Positions 41,564-51,807 of a DNA stretch of 64,000 bases are shown one piece after another; the stretch's first letter is position 1, and each line of letters begins with the position of its first letter. The position numbers and the translations under genes are program-made. Under the pieces are notes generated by a model. That model saw only the letters and a program-made list of their open reading frames with translations. It had not been told where the DNA came from and made no database searches. Source of the stretch: JANLQX01 sp031418775 (GTDB lineage Bacteria > Actinomycetota > Acidimicrobiia > Acidimicrobiales > JANYDT01). The stretch is from assembly GCA_031418775.1 (NCBI GenBank), contig JANOJN010000308.1, positions 1-64,000 on the forward strand, written 5' to 3'.

Positions 41564-43171
41564 TCAGTGGGCGCCGGAGCCGGGCACGGCCATCTCGGTG
41601 CTCGGATACCACCTGATGACCGCGGCGGCGACGAGGACCATGATGACGGCGACCACCCGGAAGCCGATCTGCATCCCTCCCACGAACTCGCCTCTTGCCG
41701 TCGACAGGAGACCTTCGAGCTGCGGAAGCCGACTCTTCAGTTCCGGAACGTTCGGCGCGGCGTCGACCAGTCCGGAGATGGCACCGACGCCACGTCTGGC
41801 TGCTTCGGCAACCTGGGCTGCGTCGGGCGGCAGTTCGGCGATCGACGCTTGCATCCCGCTGCGGTAGTGCGAGCTCAGGATTGATCCGAGCACGGCGATG
41901 CCAATGGCGCCGCCGACCTCGCGGGTGGTGTCGTTCACGGCCGAACCGACGCCGGCCTTGTCGAGCGGGAGCGACAGCACGATTCCGCTCGACAGCGTCG
42001 GGATGCACAGCGCCGGGCCGAGCGCCATCGTCACCATTGTCAACGCGATGTAGGGATAGGGCGAACTCCGCGAGATGATCGACAGCATCAGGAGCGCGAT
42101 GGGCACAATGGCAAAACCGGCGGAGATGACCCGTTTGGTGCCGAACTTCGCGCCGAGGTTCGGACCCTGGGACGAGATCGCCACCATGGTGAAGGCGAAG
42201 GGCAGCGTGGCGACTCCCGACCGGAGCGGTGAGTATCCGCGCACCGACTGCAGATACTGCGCCATGAGGAAGAACATGCCGAACATCGTGAGGAAGACGA
42301 ACGTGACGCCGAGCGCCCCGATGCCGAAGCGAGGGATCGAGAAGAATCGCATGTCGAGCATGGGCTCCGACGATCGACGTTCCCAGATGATGAAGAAGCC
42401 GAGCGCGATGACAGCGAGGATGAAGGCGCCGACGGAGTGCACGGAGGTCCAGCCCTTCTCCGGACCTTCGATGATGCCGTAGAGCAGCGCACCGAAGCCG
42501 GTGACCGACGCGAGGGCACCGATCGGGTCAAGCCTTCGGGCGACCTCTTCTTTCGAGGAGGGACACATCACGGTGACGAGCACCAACGCGAGAAGGGCGA
42601 TTGGGACGGACACGAAGAACACCGAGCCCCACCAGAACGAGTTGAGGACGAGGCCACCGGAAAGCGTGCCGATGACGCCACCGGCCCCGGCGAATCCCGA
42701 CCACACGGCGATGGCCTTGCCCCGCTCGCGCGGCGGGAACACACTGGTGAGCAGTGACAGCGTTGACGGCATGATGAATGCCGCGCCGACGCCCATCACC
42801 CCTCGGCAGACGAGGAGCTGAGTTGGGGAGCCCGCCTCTGCGGCGAGCACCGAACCCGTGGCGAAGACGGCCAGCCCGAACTGCAGCGCCCCTCGCCGGC
42901 CGAACTTGTCGCCCAGCGCCCCGGCGGGAAGGAGCAGCCCGGCGAACACCACGGCGTAGAGGTCGACGATCCACAGCAACTGGCTGTCTGTGGGGAGCAG
43001 CTGGGCGCGGATCGACGGGATCGCCGTGTTGACCGAACTGACCGCGGCTACCACGAGCACGAGGCTCAGGACGAGCACTCCGAGGATTGCCCATCGCCGT
43101 TCATAACTCTTCGGATCGATCCCGCCCAACTCAGCGGTCGTCGGCGGTGCGTCGCCCAACGTTGTGTCCAC
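41564..43171 (-). CDS. MFS drug exporter, DHA2 family (14 helices)
   Basis: The 535-residue membrane protein has about 14 hydrophobic segments and the MFS motif A variant GALGDKFGRRGALQFG. Typical DHA2 features follow, such as GVMGVGAAFIMPSTLSLL and WSGFAGAGGVIGTLSGG. It is expected to be a proton-driven exporter of drugs or other hydrophobic compounds. It is first in an operon with the TetR gene. No N-terminal signal peptide is needed. Confidence 0.9.
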   Translation of the reverse strand: MDTTLGDAPPTTAELGGIDPKSYERRWAILGVLVLSLVLVVAAVSSVNTAIPSIRAQLLPTDSQLLWIVDLYAVVFAGLLLPAGALGDKFGRRGALQFGLAVFATGSVLAAEAGSPTQLLVCRGVMGVGAAFIMPSTLSLLTSVFPPRERGKAIAVWSGFAGAGGVIGTLSGGLVLNSFWWGSVFFVSVPIALLALVLVTVMCPSSKEEVARRLDPIGALASVTGFGALLYGIIEGPEKGWTSVHSVGAFILAVIALGFFIIWERRSSEPMLDMRFFSIPRFGIGALGVTFVFLTMFGMFFLMAQYLQSVRGYSPLRSGVATLPFAFTMVAISSQGPNLGAKFGTKRVISAGFAIVPIALLMLSIISRSSPYPYIALTMVTMALGPALCIPTLSSGIVLSLPLDKAGVGSAVNDTTREVGGAIGIAVLGSILSSHYRSGMQASIAELPPDAAQVAEAARRGVGAISGLVDAAPNVPELKSRLPQLEGLLSTARGEFVGGMQIGFRVVAVIMVLVAAAVIRWYPSTEMAVPGSGAH

Positions 43172-43213
43172 GGGTCTCCTCAGCGAACTGTCCGCCGCTC
43201 AGCGGCTCACTTT

Positions 43214-43231
43214 CGCTACGTTACCGTAGCG
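43214..43231. promoter_or_regulatory. Palindromic operator CGCTACG-TTAC-CGTAGCG upstream of the MFS/TetR operon
   Basis: This is a perfect inverted repeat with 7-base arms and a 4-base spacer, 42 bases upstream of the MFS start codon. Size and symmetry fit a TetR-type operator, and the TetR gene lies in the same operon. Confidence 0.7.
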
Positions 43232-43371
43232 GAACGTCCGACGTGGGAGTGTCGACGTGGTGCGGATTCGGAGCCGTGGTAGCTCTCACAAGGCAACTGA
43301 AGTTCCTATTCCTCGGCGTGACCGACGACTCGCAATGCGTCGTCGGAATCCATTGGACCCGGTTGTTTCGA

Positions 43372-44601
43372 ATGGAAGACTTGAGCGTCGTGCCCCCCGT
43401 CCACCGTCGACAGCTGCTCGTTCTCCTGAGCGTGTCGTATGCCCTTCTGGCCTGCGGACTGTCGGTCACCGTCGCTCTCCCGGAGCTGCGGCGCAGCGTG
43501 CAGATGAGCGACACCGTCACGTCGCTTCACGGTTCGTTCTTCGGCGGGGCACTTCTGCTCCTCGGGCTCTTCGGGTCGAGAGTGATGGTGTCCTTCGGCA
43601 ACCTGCGCGTGCTCCTAGCCGGCACGGCCTCGGTGGGCGTCGGCGCGGTGCTGTTCGGCTCCGCCCATGTCGTCGGCCAGAGCCTGAGCGGTGGTGCACT
43701 CATCGGGCTTGGCGGGGCCGCGGTGGTGACGGCCATTCCCGGCATCGTGGCTGACACGTTCGGCGATGAACGCAACGCCATCTTCACCCGCCTGAATGTC
43801 GCGCCCGCGTTCGGCGGTCTCTCCTTCCCACTGCTGATCTCGGCGGCACCATCCCTGGGAACGAACTGGCGGCTGCCTACGGCGGCGTTGCCGGCCGTGC
43901 TCCTTGCCGCCGTGGTCGTGCTGTCGCTTCCCGAACTCCGACGCACCCGGGAACCGTCGGGTCTTGTTCGGACCACGGAGTGGCGCGATGTCCGTGTCCT
44001 GCTCCGCCTGGGCGGCATGCGTCGGCGCTTCGCCCTTCAGGTGCTCGAGGTCGGTGTGGAGTTCTCCCTCGCGTCGTGGCTGGTCGTGTTTCTCCGAGAG
44101 CAAGGTGGATTCTCCAAGGCGGCGGCACCGATCGGTGGCGCTGCGTGGGCCGTCGGGATGATGACCTCGCGTGCTCTCACCCCTCGTCTGATCGTTGCGT
44201 TCAGAAACCGGCTCGAGGCGTCATGTCTCGTCGGCGGAATCGTCTGTGCGCTTTGCATCCTGGCGATTCCCACTCCATCGCTCCGCCTCGTGGCGGTTGC
44301 ACTCACGTCGTTCAGCTTTGGGCCGATGTACAGCCTCGGGGTTGAGCGGCTGTTCGTCAACGCAGAGCAGGCGGGCGTCGTCGACACGGTTGCGGTGAGT
44401 TCGCTCGCCGCAGTTGCATCCGGAGTCGCCATCACGCTCGGGCCGTTCGTCGTCGGCGTGGTCGCCGACCACACCGGACTCACCTCGGCTCTTCTGCTCG
44501 TCCCCGGACTGGGCGCTCTGGCCCTTGCGCTGTGTCTGGTCCGTTGGGGGAACGAGGCCGGCCGGAGCGGTCAGCCGTTCGTCGCCGTGGCCACGGCATA
44601 G
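43372..44601 (+). CDS. MFS transporter (12 helices)
   Basis: The 409-residue membrane protein has about 12 hydrophobic segments (LLVLLSVSYALLACGLSVTV at the start, SALLLVPGLGALALALCLV at the end). It is most like the general sugar/drug MFS families. ATG at 43372 is used because the 95 upstream codons contain no membrane or conserved features. It is divergent from the DHA2 exporter, and the palindrome at 43214-43231 could affect both promoters. Confidence 0.83.
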   Translation: MEDLSVVPPVHRRQLLVLLSVSYALLACGLSVTVALPELRRSVQMSDTVTSLHGSFFGGALLLLGLFGSRVMVSFGNLRVLLAGTASVGVGAVLFGSAHVVGQSLSGGALIGLGGAAVVTAIPGIVADTFGDERNAIFTRLNVAPAFGGLSFPLLISAAPSLGTNWRLPTAALPAVLLAAVVVLSLPELRRTREPSGLVRTTEWRDVRVLLRLGGMRRRFALQVLEVGVEFSLASWLVVFLREQGGFSKAAAPIGGAAWAVGMMTSRALTPRLIVAFRNRLEASCLVGGIVCALCILAIPTPSLRLVAVALTSFSFGPMYSLGVERLFVNAEQAGVVDTVAVSSLAAVASGVAITLGPFVVGVVADHTGLTSALLLVPGLGALALALCLVRWGNEAGRSGQPFVAVATA

Positions 44602-44644
44602 GGCGGCATGGTCAGGAGGCGATGCGGGTCGGCGCGGGTGCTCT

Positions 44645-46036
44645 TCAGGCAGCGATGAGATGGATTGCGCCGCCGACGAGAGCGCAGACTCCGAGCACGC
44701 GCAACACGCTCCAGCGCAGACGGAACACGAGCACGAAGGCAAGCGCGCCTACGGCTGCGGCGGCCGGGCTGAAGCTGGACCACGAGGGGACACTGAACCG
44801 CATCGGACCGGGTGATCGCTCGCGTACGTCGGAGAACAGAGTGTGGACGGCGAAGTAGACGGCAAGGTTGGCGATGACGCCGACCACTGCGGCGGTGATC
44901 GCGGTGAGGGCATCGGTGACCCGTCGGTTCCCCCGGAGTCGCTCCACATACGGTGCGCCGACGAACACAAAGAAGAAACTTGGCACGTACGTCACCCACG
45001 TGACCAGCGTGGAGGCGATGATCGCGGCGACCCAGGGGTTGAGCGAACCGGGGTTGCGATAGGCGCCGAGGAAGGCCACGAACTGCACGACCTGGATCAG
45101 CGGACCCGGTGTGGTCTCGGCCATGGCCAGCCCCTTGATCATCTCGCCGGGCAGGAGCCAGTGGTACGTGTTCACCGCCTTCTGCGCGACGTAGCTGAGC
45201 ACGGCATACGCGCCGCCGAACGTGACGAGTGCGGACCCGCCGAAGAACCGTGCCTGCGTGACGAAGACCGACGACGAGCCGAACATCGCCGCCAGCAGGA
45301 GCACGGGTGCCACCCACGCGACAGCGCAGATCGCGAAGGTCCGCGCCGTGCGTGACGAGCTGGGCACTGCGTGGACCAACGCGGTGTCGGCGATCAACGG
45401 AGCCTTGATGTTCTCCGACGCTCGTTCGGACTGCGGGGTCGCCTTTCGGATCCGTGGTGCGAACAGACCCGACCGGATGCGTCCCCCGAGGAATCCGATG
45501 AGTGCTGCTCCGAACACCACCAACGGGAACGGAACGGCAAACAATGCGAGAGCGACGAACGAACCGATCGCGATGGTGATGAGGAACGGATTGACGAGCG
45601 CTCGACTGCTGATCCGCCGCACAGCGTGGGCCACGATGGCGAGCACGGCAGGCGCGACACCGGCGAACACCGCGTCGACGAACGTGGTGTCACCGAAACC
45701 GGCGTACAGCAGTGACAGCGCCATGATGGCGATGTAGCCGGGCAGCACGAAGAGCGATCCCGCAAGGATCCCGCCGGCTGTTCCGTTGAGGAGCCAACCG
45801 AGGTAGGTGGCCAGTTGTTGGGCCTCAGGGCCGGGGAGCAGCGTGCAGTAGGAGAGGGCGTGGAGGAATCGCTCCTCGCCGACCCAACGCCGCTCTTCGA
45901 CGATCTCTCGGTGCATCACGGCGATCTGCCCGGCAGGCCCACCGAAGGTCTGCAGCGCCACGCTGCCCCATGCCCCGGCAGCTGTGCCGAGGGTGATGCC
46001 GGACCGACCGGCTTCGGCGCTGTCGAGAGAAGCCAC
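44645..46036 (-). CDS. chrA: Chromate transporter ChrA (long form)
   Basis: The 463-residue membrane protein has the two CHR halves of the long family: LQTFGGPAGQIAVMHREIVE with LSYCTLLPGPEAQQLATYLG, and the second-half counterpart FGGAYAVLSYVAQKAVN with MIKGLAMAETTPGPLIQVVQ. ChrA exports chromate driven by the membrane potential; some members may move other anions. GTG at 46036 lies 11 bases after the lipoprotein stop, which suggests one operon. Confidence 0.9.
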   Translation of the reverse strand: MASLDSAEAGRSGITLGTAAGAWGSVALQTFGGPAGQIAVMHREIVEERRWVGEERFLHALSYCTLLPGPEAQQLATYLGWLLNGTAGGILAGSLFVLPGYIAIMALSLLYAGFGDTTFVDAVFAGVAPAVLAIVAHAVRRISSRALVNPFLITIAIGSFVALALFAVPFPLVVFGAALIGFLGGRIRSGLFAPRIRKATPQSERASENIKAPLIADTALVHAVPSSSRTARTFAICAVAWVAPVLLLAAMFGSSSVFVTQARFFGGSALVTFGGAYAVLSYVAQKAVNTYHWLLPGEMIKGLAMAETTPGPLIQVVQFVAFLGAYRNPGSLNPWVAAIIASTLVTWVTYVPSFFFVFVGAPYVERLRGNRRVTDALTAITAAVVGVIANLAVYFAVHTLFSDVRERSPGPMRFSVPSWSSFSPAAAAVGALAFVLVFRLRWSVLRVLGVCALVGGAIHLIAA

Positions 46037-46047
46037 CTTCGCGTCGC

Positions 46048-47076
46048 TTACGGCCGGTCGAGGGTGAGCGCGACGATGCGATCGGCGTAGTGCTCGCTGA
46101 TCCACAGCACGCCGTCGGGGCGATGCAGGATCGTGTGCGGACCCTCGAACCCCGAGGCGATCACGGTGGTCTTGACCCGGCTGGTTCCGGCATCCGTCAG
46201 TGGAAGTCGGTGGATCTCTCCGGTCACCAGCAACGCGACGTATGCGGAGGTTCCGTCGACGGCAATCCCGGTCGGGGTGGTATTGCGGTCGAACGTGGCG
46301 ATCGGGGTGATCACACCGTCGCAGTCCTTCTCGCCCGGGCACGTTGGCCATCCGGCGTCGACGGAGGAACCCTGCGGCCCCGAATACGGCAGCACATTCA
46401 CTTCCTCGACCGGCGCGGCGTCGATGTTGTCGCCGATCTCTGTCGTGAGGAGTCGCCCGTCGGAGAGGAACACCTGCGCATACGCGTTCTTCAGGCCGGT
46501 GGCGACCTTCGACGAAGTCTTCGTGAGCGGGTCAAAGACCCAGAGAACCCCACTCCCGTCGACGACTTCGCCGTTCGAGATGGAGCCGGTCGTCTCGTAG
46601 AGGATGCGGTTGTCGGGGGTGACGGTGAGGGTTCCCTCACTGCGTCCGTTGAACGGGAGATCGTCGGCCATCACCGTGAGCGGACTCGGCGTGGTGCCGG
46701 CCCCGCGCCACTCGCCGCGCACCAGACGCCGTCGTTCCATGATCCACACGAATCCGTTGAGCCACGCGACTCCCGTTGGCTTGTCGAGGTTCTCGTAGAG
46801 GACGACGCGCTTGTCGGTCACGGGGTCGACGGCAAGGACCTGCCCGGTCTTGGCATCTTCGTCTCCCGCCAATTGCGCGATGAGCAGCCAGGTGCCCGGC
46901 CCGTCGGTGAACTGCGTGGGCCCGTTCAGGCCGTCGACGACGACGGTGGGTTCGGAGACGTCCGGCGATGCGTCCGTGGTCTCGTCGGACGAAGAGGTGC
47001 AGCCGACCAGCGCAAGGATGCCGAGCCCGACGGCGGCCGCGAGATGACGTCGTCGTGCTGGCAGGCTCCGTCGCAT
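46048..47076 (-). CDS. Lipoprotein with beta-propeller (sugar-dehydrogenase/ScyD-like) domain
   Basis: The 342-residue exported lipoprotein has a signal with basic start MRRSLPARRRHLAAAVGLGI and lipobox LVGC with Cys26, then a Ser/Thr/Asp linker. The mature part shows repeated blade-like strands (GLNGPTQFTDGPGTWLLIAQ, GKPTGVAW-like turns, GFEGPHTILHRPDGVLWISE) of a six-bladed propeller. ATG at 47076 gives the lipobox at the right distance. Enzyme activity is not certain. It precedes chrA on the same strand and is divergent from the sulfatases. Confidence 0.8.
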   Translation of the reverse strand: MRRSLPARRRHLAAAVGLGILALVGCTSSSDETTDASPDVSEPTVVVDGLNGPTQFTDGPGTWLLIAQLAGDEDAKTGQVLAVDPVTDKRVVLYENLDKPTGVAWLNGFVWIMERRRLVRGEWRGAGTTPSPLTVMADDLPFNGRSEGTLTVTPDNRILYETTGSISNGEVVDGSGVLWVFDPLTKTSSKVATGLKNAYAQVFLSDGRLLTTEIGDNIDAAPVEEVNVLPYSGPQGSSVDAGWPTCPGEKDCDGVITPIATFDRNTTPTGIAVDGTSAYVALLVTGEIHRLPLTDAGTSRVKTTVIASGFEGPHTILHRPDGVLWISEHYADRIVALTLDRP

Positions 47077-47197
47077 TAGCCAAACCCTACCGACGTCGTG
47101 AGCAAACGGGCACCGGGTGGCAGGCGGGGCGAAAAGCTGGCATGGTCGGGCTCTGTCGTTCGCCGATGCGTTGTTCGCCGATCCTGGGGGTTCACCG

Positions 47198-49459
47198 ATG
47201 ACCAACACGTTCGCCCGCCAGTTCGGCGGCATCATCGGCCGAGACGAGCGCGATTCGACACCCCAATGGCCCGAGCCGCCGCGACCTCCCGAAGGTGCGC
47301 CAAATGTGGTGGTGATCCTCTTCGACGACGTCGGGTTCTCCGACTTCGGGTGCTATGGCTCGGAGATTGCCACGCCGAACATCGACGCCCTTGCCGCCGG
47401 CGGTCTGCGGTACTCGAACTTCCACACCACGGCGCTCTGCTCGCCAACGCGTGCGTGTCTGCTGACCGGCCGCAACCACCACTCGGTCGGAATGGGCGGA
47501 CTTGCCAACTGGGACCTCGGATACCCGGGGCATCGCGGCCGTGTTGCCCACAGCGCGGCGACGCTCGGTGAGATGCTCCACCCGCACGGGTACAACACCT
47601 TCGCCGTGGGGAAGTGGCATCTCGCTCCGGTGAGCGAGATCTCGATGGCGGGCCCGTTCGACGAGTGGCCTCTGCAGCGCGGCTTCGACCGGTACTACGG
47701 CTTCCTCGAAGGTGAGACCAATCAATGGAAGCCGGAGCTCACGGAGGACAACCACCACATCGAGGTACCCGATCGCGCCGGCTACCACCTGACCGAGGAC
47801 CTCGTCGACCAGTCGATCCGATTCATCACCGACCAGCAGAGCGCCGCGCACGGCAAGCCGTTCTTCCTCTACCTGGCGTTCGGGGCGTGTCATGCTCCGC
47901 ATCACGTGCACCGAGAGTTCATCGACAAGTACGTGCCCGTCTTCGAAAAGGGCTGGGACTCGACCCGCGACGAACGTCTTGAACGGCAGAAGGCAATGGG
48001 TCTCGTGCCGATGTCGACCGAATTGCCGCCACGCAACTCCGGAGTCAAGGCATGGACCGAACTGGGTGACGATGCGCGTCGTTTCGCCGTGCGTCTGCAG
48101 GCGGCATACGCAGGGATGCTGGAACACACCGACCGCGAGATCGGCCGGCTCATGGCTTTCTTGCAACACCGAGGTCTGGTCGACAACACGCTGCTCATGG
48201 TCCTGGCAGATAACGGCGCAAGCCAGGAGGGCTCACCGCTCGGCACAGTCAACGCGTCGAAATACTTCAACCAGGTGCGCGATGACCTCGAGTCGTCGCT
48301 CCCGCATCTCGATGCGATCGGCGAGGAGCATCTCAACAACAACTATCCGTGGGGCTGGGCCATGGCCGGTAACACGCCGTTCAAACGCTACAAGCAGAAC
48401 ACCCACGGTGGCGGGGTCCGCGACCCGCTGGTCGTGCACTGGCCTTCGGGGATCGACGCGCCGATGCGCGGCGGCGTGCGGCCGCAGTTCCACCACGTGA
48501 GCGATCTCGCCCCGACGATCCTCGAGATGATCGGTATCGAAGCTCCGGACGTCGTGCGAGGCGTCGAGCAGCAGCCGATCGAAGGAACGAGTCTTGCCTA
48601 CACGTTCGCCGGTCTGCCCGAGGAACCCACCCGTAAGCGCACGCAGTACTTCGAGATGCTCGGTCATCGTGGCATCTGGCACGACGGGTGGAAGGCCGTT
48701 GCGTTCCACCGACCGGGGACGCGGTTCGAGGAAGATCAATGGGAGCTGTACCACCTCGACCTCGACCCCAACGAGATGCACGACCTGGCGAACGACGAAC
48801 CCGACCTGTTGCGAGCGATGATCGATCTGTGGTGGGCCGAGGCCGGGACTCACCACGTCCTCCCGCTCGATGGACGGCCCAGTCGATTCGTCGGAGCGCA
48901 CAACATCCATACCGCCGACCGACTGCGTTTCGAGTTGTGGCCCGGATCGGCCCACATTCCTACCGACGCCGGGCCGGAACTCGTCGGTCGATCGAGCACC
49001 GTTACCGCGTACGTCACCTTGGGAGAAGAAGTCGCAAACGGCGTGCTGTTCGCCGCCGGTGATGCCAACTCCGGACTCTCGTTGTTCATGCGAGACGGGT
49101 ATCTGATCCACGACTACAACTGCCTCGGGGAGCATTTCGAAGTGCGAACTCCTTCACCGGTCCCCGCCGGTGACCACGAACTCACATATCGCTTCGCTCA
49201 CACCAGCCGCGGCGGCCCCGGCACCGGCATCCTTCTCGTCGACGGTGTCGAAGCTGCACGGTCGACCTATCCGAGAACGCTCCGGGGTCGCGTCTCGTTC
49301 GAGGGCATCGACGTCGGCTGCGATCGACTCGTCGCCACCGGTCCCTATGCGGCGCCGTTCCCGTTCGACGCCTACCTCGATCGCGTCGTGATCGAACTCG
49401 CCCCCGAGGCCGACCTCGACCCCGAAGCTCGCCTCGCGTCCGACCTTGCCCGTCAATGA
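47198..49459 (+). CDS. Arylsulfatase (type I, formylglycine-dependent), first of a tandem pair
   Basis: The 753-residue sulfatase has NVVVILFDDVGFSDFGCYGS (metal-binding Asp pair) and the modification motif CSPTRACLLTGR with Cys81, to be changed to formylglycine. YNTFAVGKWHLAPV and QNTHGGGVRDPLVVHWP complete the catalytic domain, and a C-terminal beta-rich part follows. No signal peptide is visible, so it probably acts in the cytoplasm. ATG at 47198 drops 27 upstream residues without features. It should be activated by the FGE encoded after the second copy. Confidence 0.92.
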   Translation: MTNTFARQFGGIIGRDERDSTPQWPEPPRPPEGAPNVVVILFDDVGFSDFGCYGSEIATPNIDALAAGGLRYSNFHTTALCSPTRACLLTGRNHHSVGMGGLANWDLGYPGHRGRVAHSAATLGEMLHPHGYNTFAVGKWHLAPVSEISMAGPFDEWPLQRGFDRYYGFLEGETNQWKPELTEDNHHIEVPDRAGYHLTEDLVDQSIRFITDQQSAAHGKPFFLYLAFGACHAPHHVHREFIDKYVPVFEKGWDSTRDERLERQKAMGLVPMSTELPPRNSGVKAWTELGDDARRFAVRLQAAYAGMLEHTDREIGRLMAFLQHRGLVDNTLLMVLADNGASQEGSPLGTVNASKYFNQVRDDLESSLPHLDAIGEEHLNNNYPWGWAMAGNTPFKRYKQNTHGGGVRDPLVVHWPSGIDAPMRGGVRPQFHHVSDLAPTILEMIGIEAPDVVRGVEQQPIEGTSLAYTFAGLPEEPTRKRTQYFEMLGHRGIWHDGWKAVAFHRPGTRFEEDQWELYHLDLDPNEMHDLANDEPDLLRAMIDLWWAEAGTHHVLPLDGRPSRFVGAHNIHTADRLRFELWPGSAHIPTDAGPELVGRSSTVTAYVTLGEEVANGVLFAAGDANSGLSLFMRDGYLIHDYNCLGEHFEVRTPSPVPAGDHELTYRFAHTSRGGPGTGILLVDGVEAARSTYPRTLRGRVSFEGIDVGCDRLVATGPYAAPFPFDAYLDRVVIELAPEADLDPEARLASDLARQ

Positions 49460-49487
49460 ACGCCTTCACGTGAACAACGGAGCCCCT

Positions 49488-51794
49488 ATGTCCACCCCTG
49501 ATTCGGTTCGCCGACCGACAACGCCGCCCGCCGCACCCATTGTGGCCCGCACCCGCCGGGAGTCGACGCCGGCGTGGCCCGACCCGGTGCTGCCGCCACC
49601 CGGCTCGCCGAACGTCGTGGTCATCCTCCTCGACGACCTCGGGTTCTCCCATCTCTCCTGCTTCGGGTCGGTGATCGACACTCCGAACTTTGATCGTCTT
49701 GCCGCGAAGGGACTTCGCTACACGAACTTCCACACGACGGCGCTGTGCTCGCCGACACGCGCCTGCCTCCTCACCGGCCGCAACCACCATTCCGTTGGAA
49801 TGCGGGCGCTCTCCAACTTCGATGATGGCTTCGACAACATGCGAGGGCGCATCACGGCTGCCGCGGCGACCATTGCCGAGGTTCTCAATCCGGTCGGCTA
49901 CTCGACGTTCGCCGTCGGCAAGTGGCACCTTGCGCCGATGCGTGAAGCATCGGCGGCCGGACCGTTTGGTGACTGGCCGCTCGGGCGCGGCTTCGATCGG
50001 TACTACGGATTCCACCAGGGTGAGATGGACCAATTCCATCCCGAGCTCTATCAGGACAACGCGTTGACGGATCCGCCGGCCACACCGGAGGAGGGCTACC
50101 ACCTCACCGAGGACCTCGTCGACCGCGCCATGCTGATGATCCGTAACCAGCACTCACTCGTGCCTGAGCGGCCGTTCTTCCTCTACCTCGCGCCTGGCGC
50201 TATGCACGCGCCCCATCAAGCGCCGGACGACTATCTGGCGCGCCAACGCGGTCGCTTCGACGAAGGCTGGGATGTCATCCGCCAGCGTGTCTACGAACGC
50301 CAGCTCGCCGCCAGCATCATCCCGCCCGGCACGCAGCTGGCGCCACGCAACACGGGCGTCGAAGCGTGGAGCGAACTGAGCCCCGACGCGCAGCGTCTTG
50401 CCTGCCGCCTGCAAGAGGCATTCGCCGCAATGCTCGAACACACCGACGCCCAGATCGGCCGGCTCCTCGCCGAGCTCGACCGCCTGGGCATCGCCGAGGA
50501 CACCATCGTGTTCGCGATGAGCGACAACGGCGCGTCGCAAGAGGGCGACACGATGGGCATCTGCGACACGTTCCAGTACTTCAACGGTCTGAAGCCGACC
50601 GTCGAGCAGGGCATCGCCCGTCTGGGTCAGATCGGGACCCGGCGGTCGAACAACAACTACCCGATCGGCTGGGCCCAGGTCGGCAACACACCCTCGAAGC
50701 GCTACAAGCAGGATACCCACGGAGGCGGTGTGCGCGACCCCCTCATCGTGAGGTGGCCGAAGGGCATTCCCGCCGACTCGGTCGGTGGCATCCGCCGTCA
50801 GTTCCATCACGTCATCGACATCGCCCCGACCATCTACGAGCTCCTCGGCCTGAGCGTGCCGACGTCGGTGAAAGGCGTCGCCCAGAAGCCGGTCGAGGGC
50901 ACCAGCCTCGCCTACTCCTTCTCTCCGGAAGCCGCCGACGCGAACGCCGTGCCGACGATGAAGGCGTCGCAGTACTTCGAGATGCGCGGGCATCGGGCGA
51001 TCTGGGCCGAAGGTTGGAAAGCCGTTTCGTTCCACCGTCCCGGAACGACGATCGACGATGACGTCTGGGAGCTCTATCACCTCGACGCGGACTTCTCCGA
51101 GTGCGACGACCTCGCCGATGCCGAGCCACAGCGACTGCGTCGTCTCGTCGACCTCTTCTGGACCGAGGCCGGACGCTACGGGGTGCTTCCCATCGAAGAT
51201 GATCGCGGCAACCTGTTCGGCGGTCACTCCACTCCAGGGACCCCGGCCGCGCGTCATACGTTCACGTACTATCCGCCGATCGACCGCATCCCGCCCGATG
51301 GTGCTCCGGCCCTCGGAACTCGGTCGTGGACGGCGACGTTCGACCTGGTCCGCTCGTCGGCCGGCGAGGTCGGGGCGCTGCTGTCGTACGGGACGGTCAA
51401 CAACGGGCTCGTTGTCTACCTCGATGCCGATGGTCACCTGGTGTACGACCACAACGCGTTCACCGTTCACACGGTCACGCGTTCATCGGAACCGGTGCCG
51501 GTCGGAACGTCCTCCGTCTCGGTCCGGCAACGCCGGGTTCGAGGTGGCCCCGCCCAGACCGAGTTGCTCTTCGGCGACGACGTCGTCGGCACCGGCGTCA
51601 TTCCCTTCGTCCCGGCGATGATCTCGCCGGTCGGCATCGACCTCGGTCGGAACCTCTCGGGGGTGAGCGACGCCTACGCCCGGCCTTACGAGTTCACCGG
51701 ACGCATCGAACGCGTGACCATTGCGACGGTGCCGGCGCTGCGCCGCGATGAGGAGCTCGCGATCCAACTCGCCGCGGCCATCGCCACGCAGTAG
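49488..51794 (+). CDS. Arylsulfatase (type I), second of a tandem pair
   Basis: The 768-residue paralog of the upstream sulfatase has VVVILLDDLGFSHLSCFGS, the motif CSPTRACLLTGR with Cys87, STFAVGKWHLAPM and QDTHGGGVRDPLIVRWPKGI. The two proteins match along most of their length, consistent with a tandem duplication that has since diverged. ATG at 49488 follows a GGAG ribosome-binding site, 28 bases after the previous stop. No signal peptide is visible. It converges with the FGE gene. Confidence 0.92.
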   Translation: MSTPDSVRRPTTPPAAPIVARTRRESTPAWPDPVLPPPGSPNVVVILLDDLGFSHLSCFGSVIDTPNFDRLAAKGLRYTNFHTTALCSPTRACLLTGRNHHSVGMRALSNFDDGFDNMRGRITAAAATIAEVLNPVGYSTFAVGKWHLAPMREASAAGPFGDWPLGRGFDRYYGFHQGEMDQFHPELYQDNALTDPPATPEEGYHLTEDLVDRAMLMIRNQHSLVPERPFFLYLAPGAMHAPHQAPDDYLARQRGRFDEGWDVIRQRVYERQLAASIIPPGTQLAPRNTGVEAWSELSPDAQRLACRLQEAFAAMLEHTDAQIGRLLAELDRLGIAEDTIVFAMSDNGASQEGDTMGICDTFQYFNGLKPTVEQGIARLGQIGTRRSNNNYPIGWAQVGNTPSKRYKQDTHGGGVRDPLIVRWPKGIPADSVGGIRRQFHHVIDIAPTIYELLGLSVPTSVKGVAQKPVEGTSLAYSFSPEAADANAVPTMKASQYFEMRGHRAIWAEGWKAVSFHRPGTTIDDDVWELYHLDADFSECDDLADAEPQRLRRLVDLFWTEAGRYGVLPIEDDRGNLFGGHSTPGTPAARHTFTYYPPIDRIPPDGAPALGTRSWTATFDLVRSSAGEVGALLSYGTVNNGLVVYLDADGHLVYDHNAFTVHTVTRSSEPVPVGTSSVSVRQRRVRGGPAQTELLFGDDVVGTGVIPFVPAMISPVGIDLGRNLSGVSDAYARPYEFTGRIERVTIATVPALRRDEELAIQLAAAIATQ

Positions 51795-51807
51795 AACGTT
51801 CTGCCGC

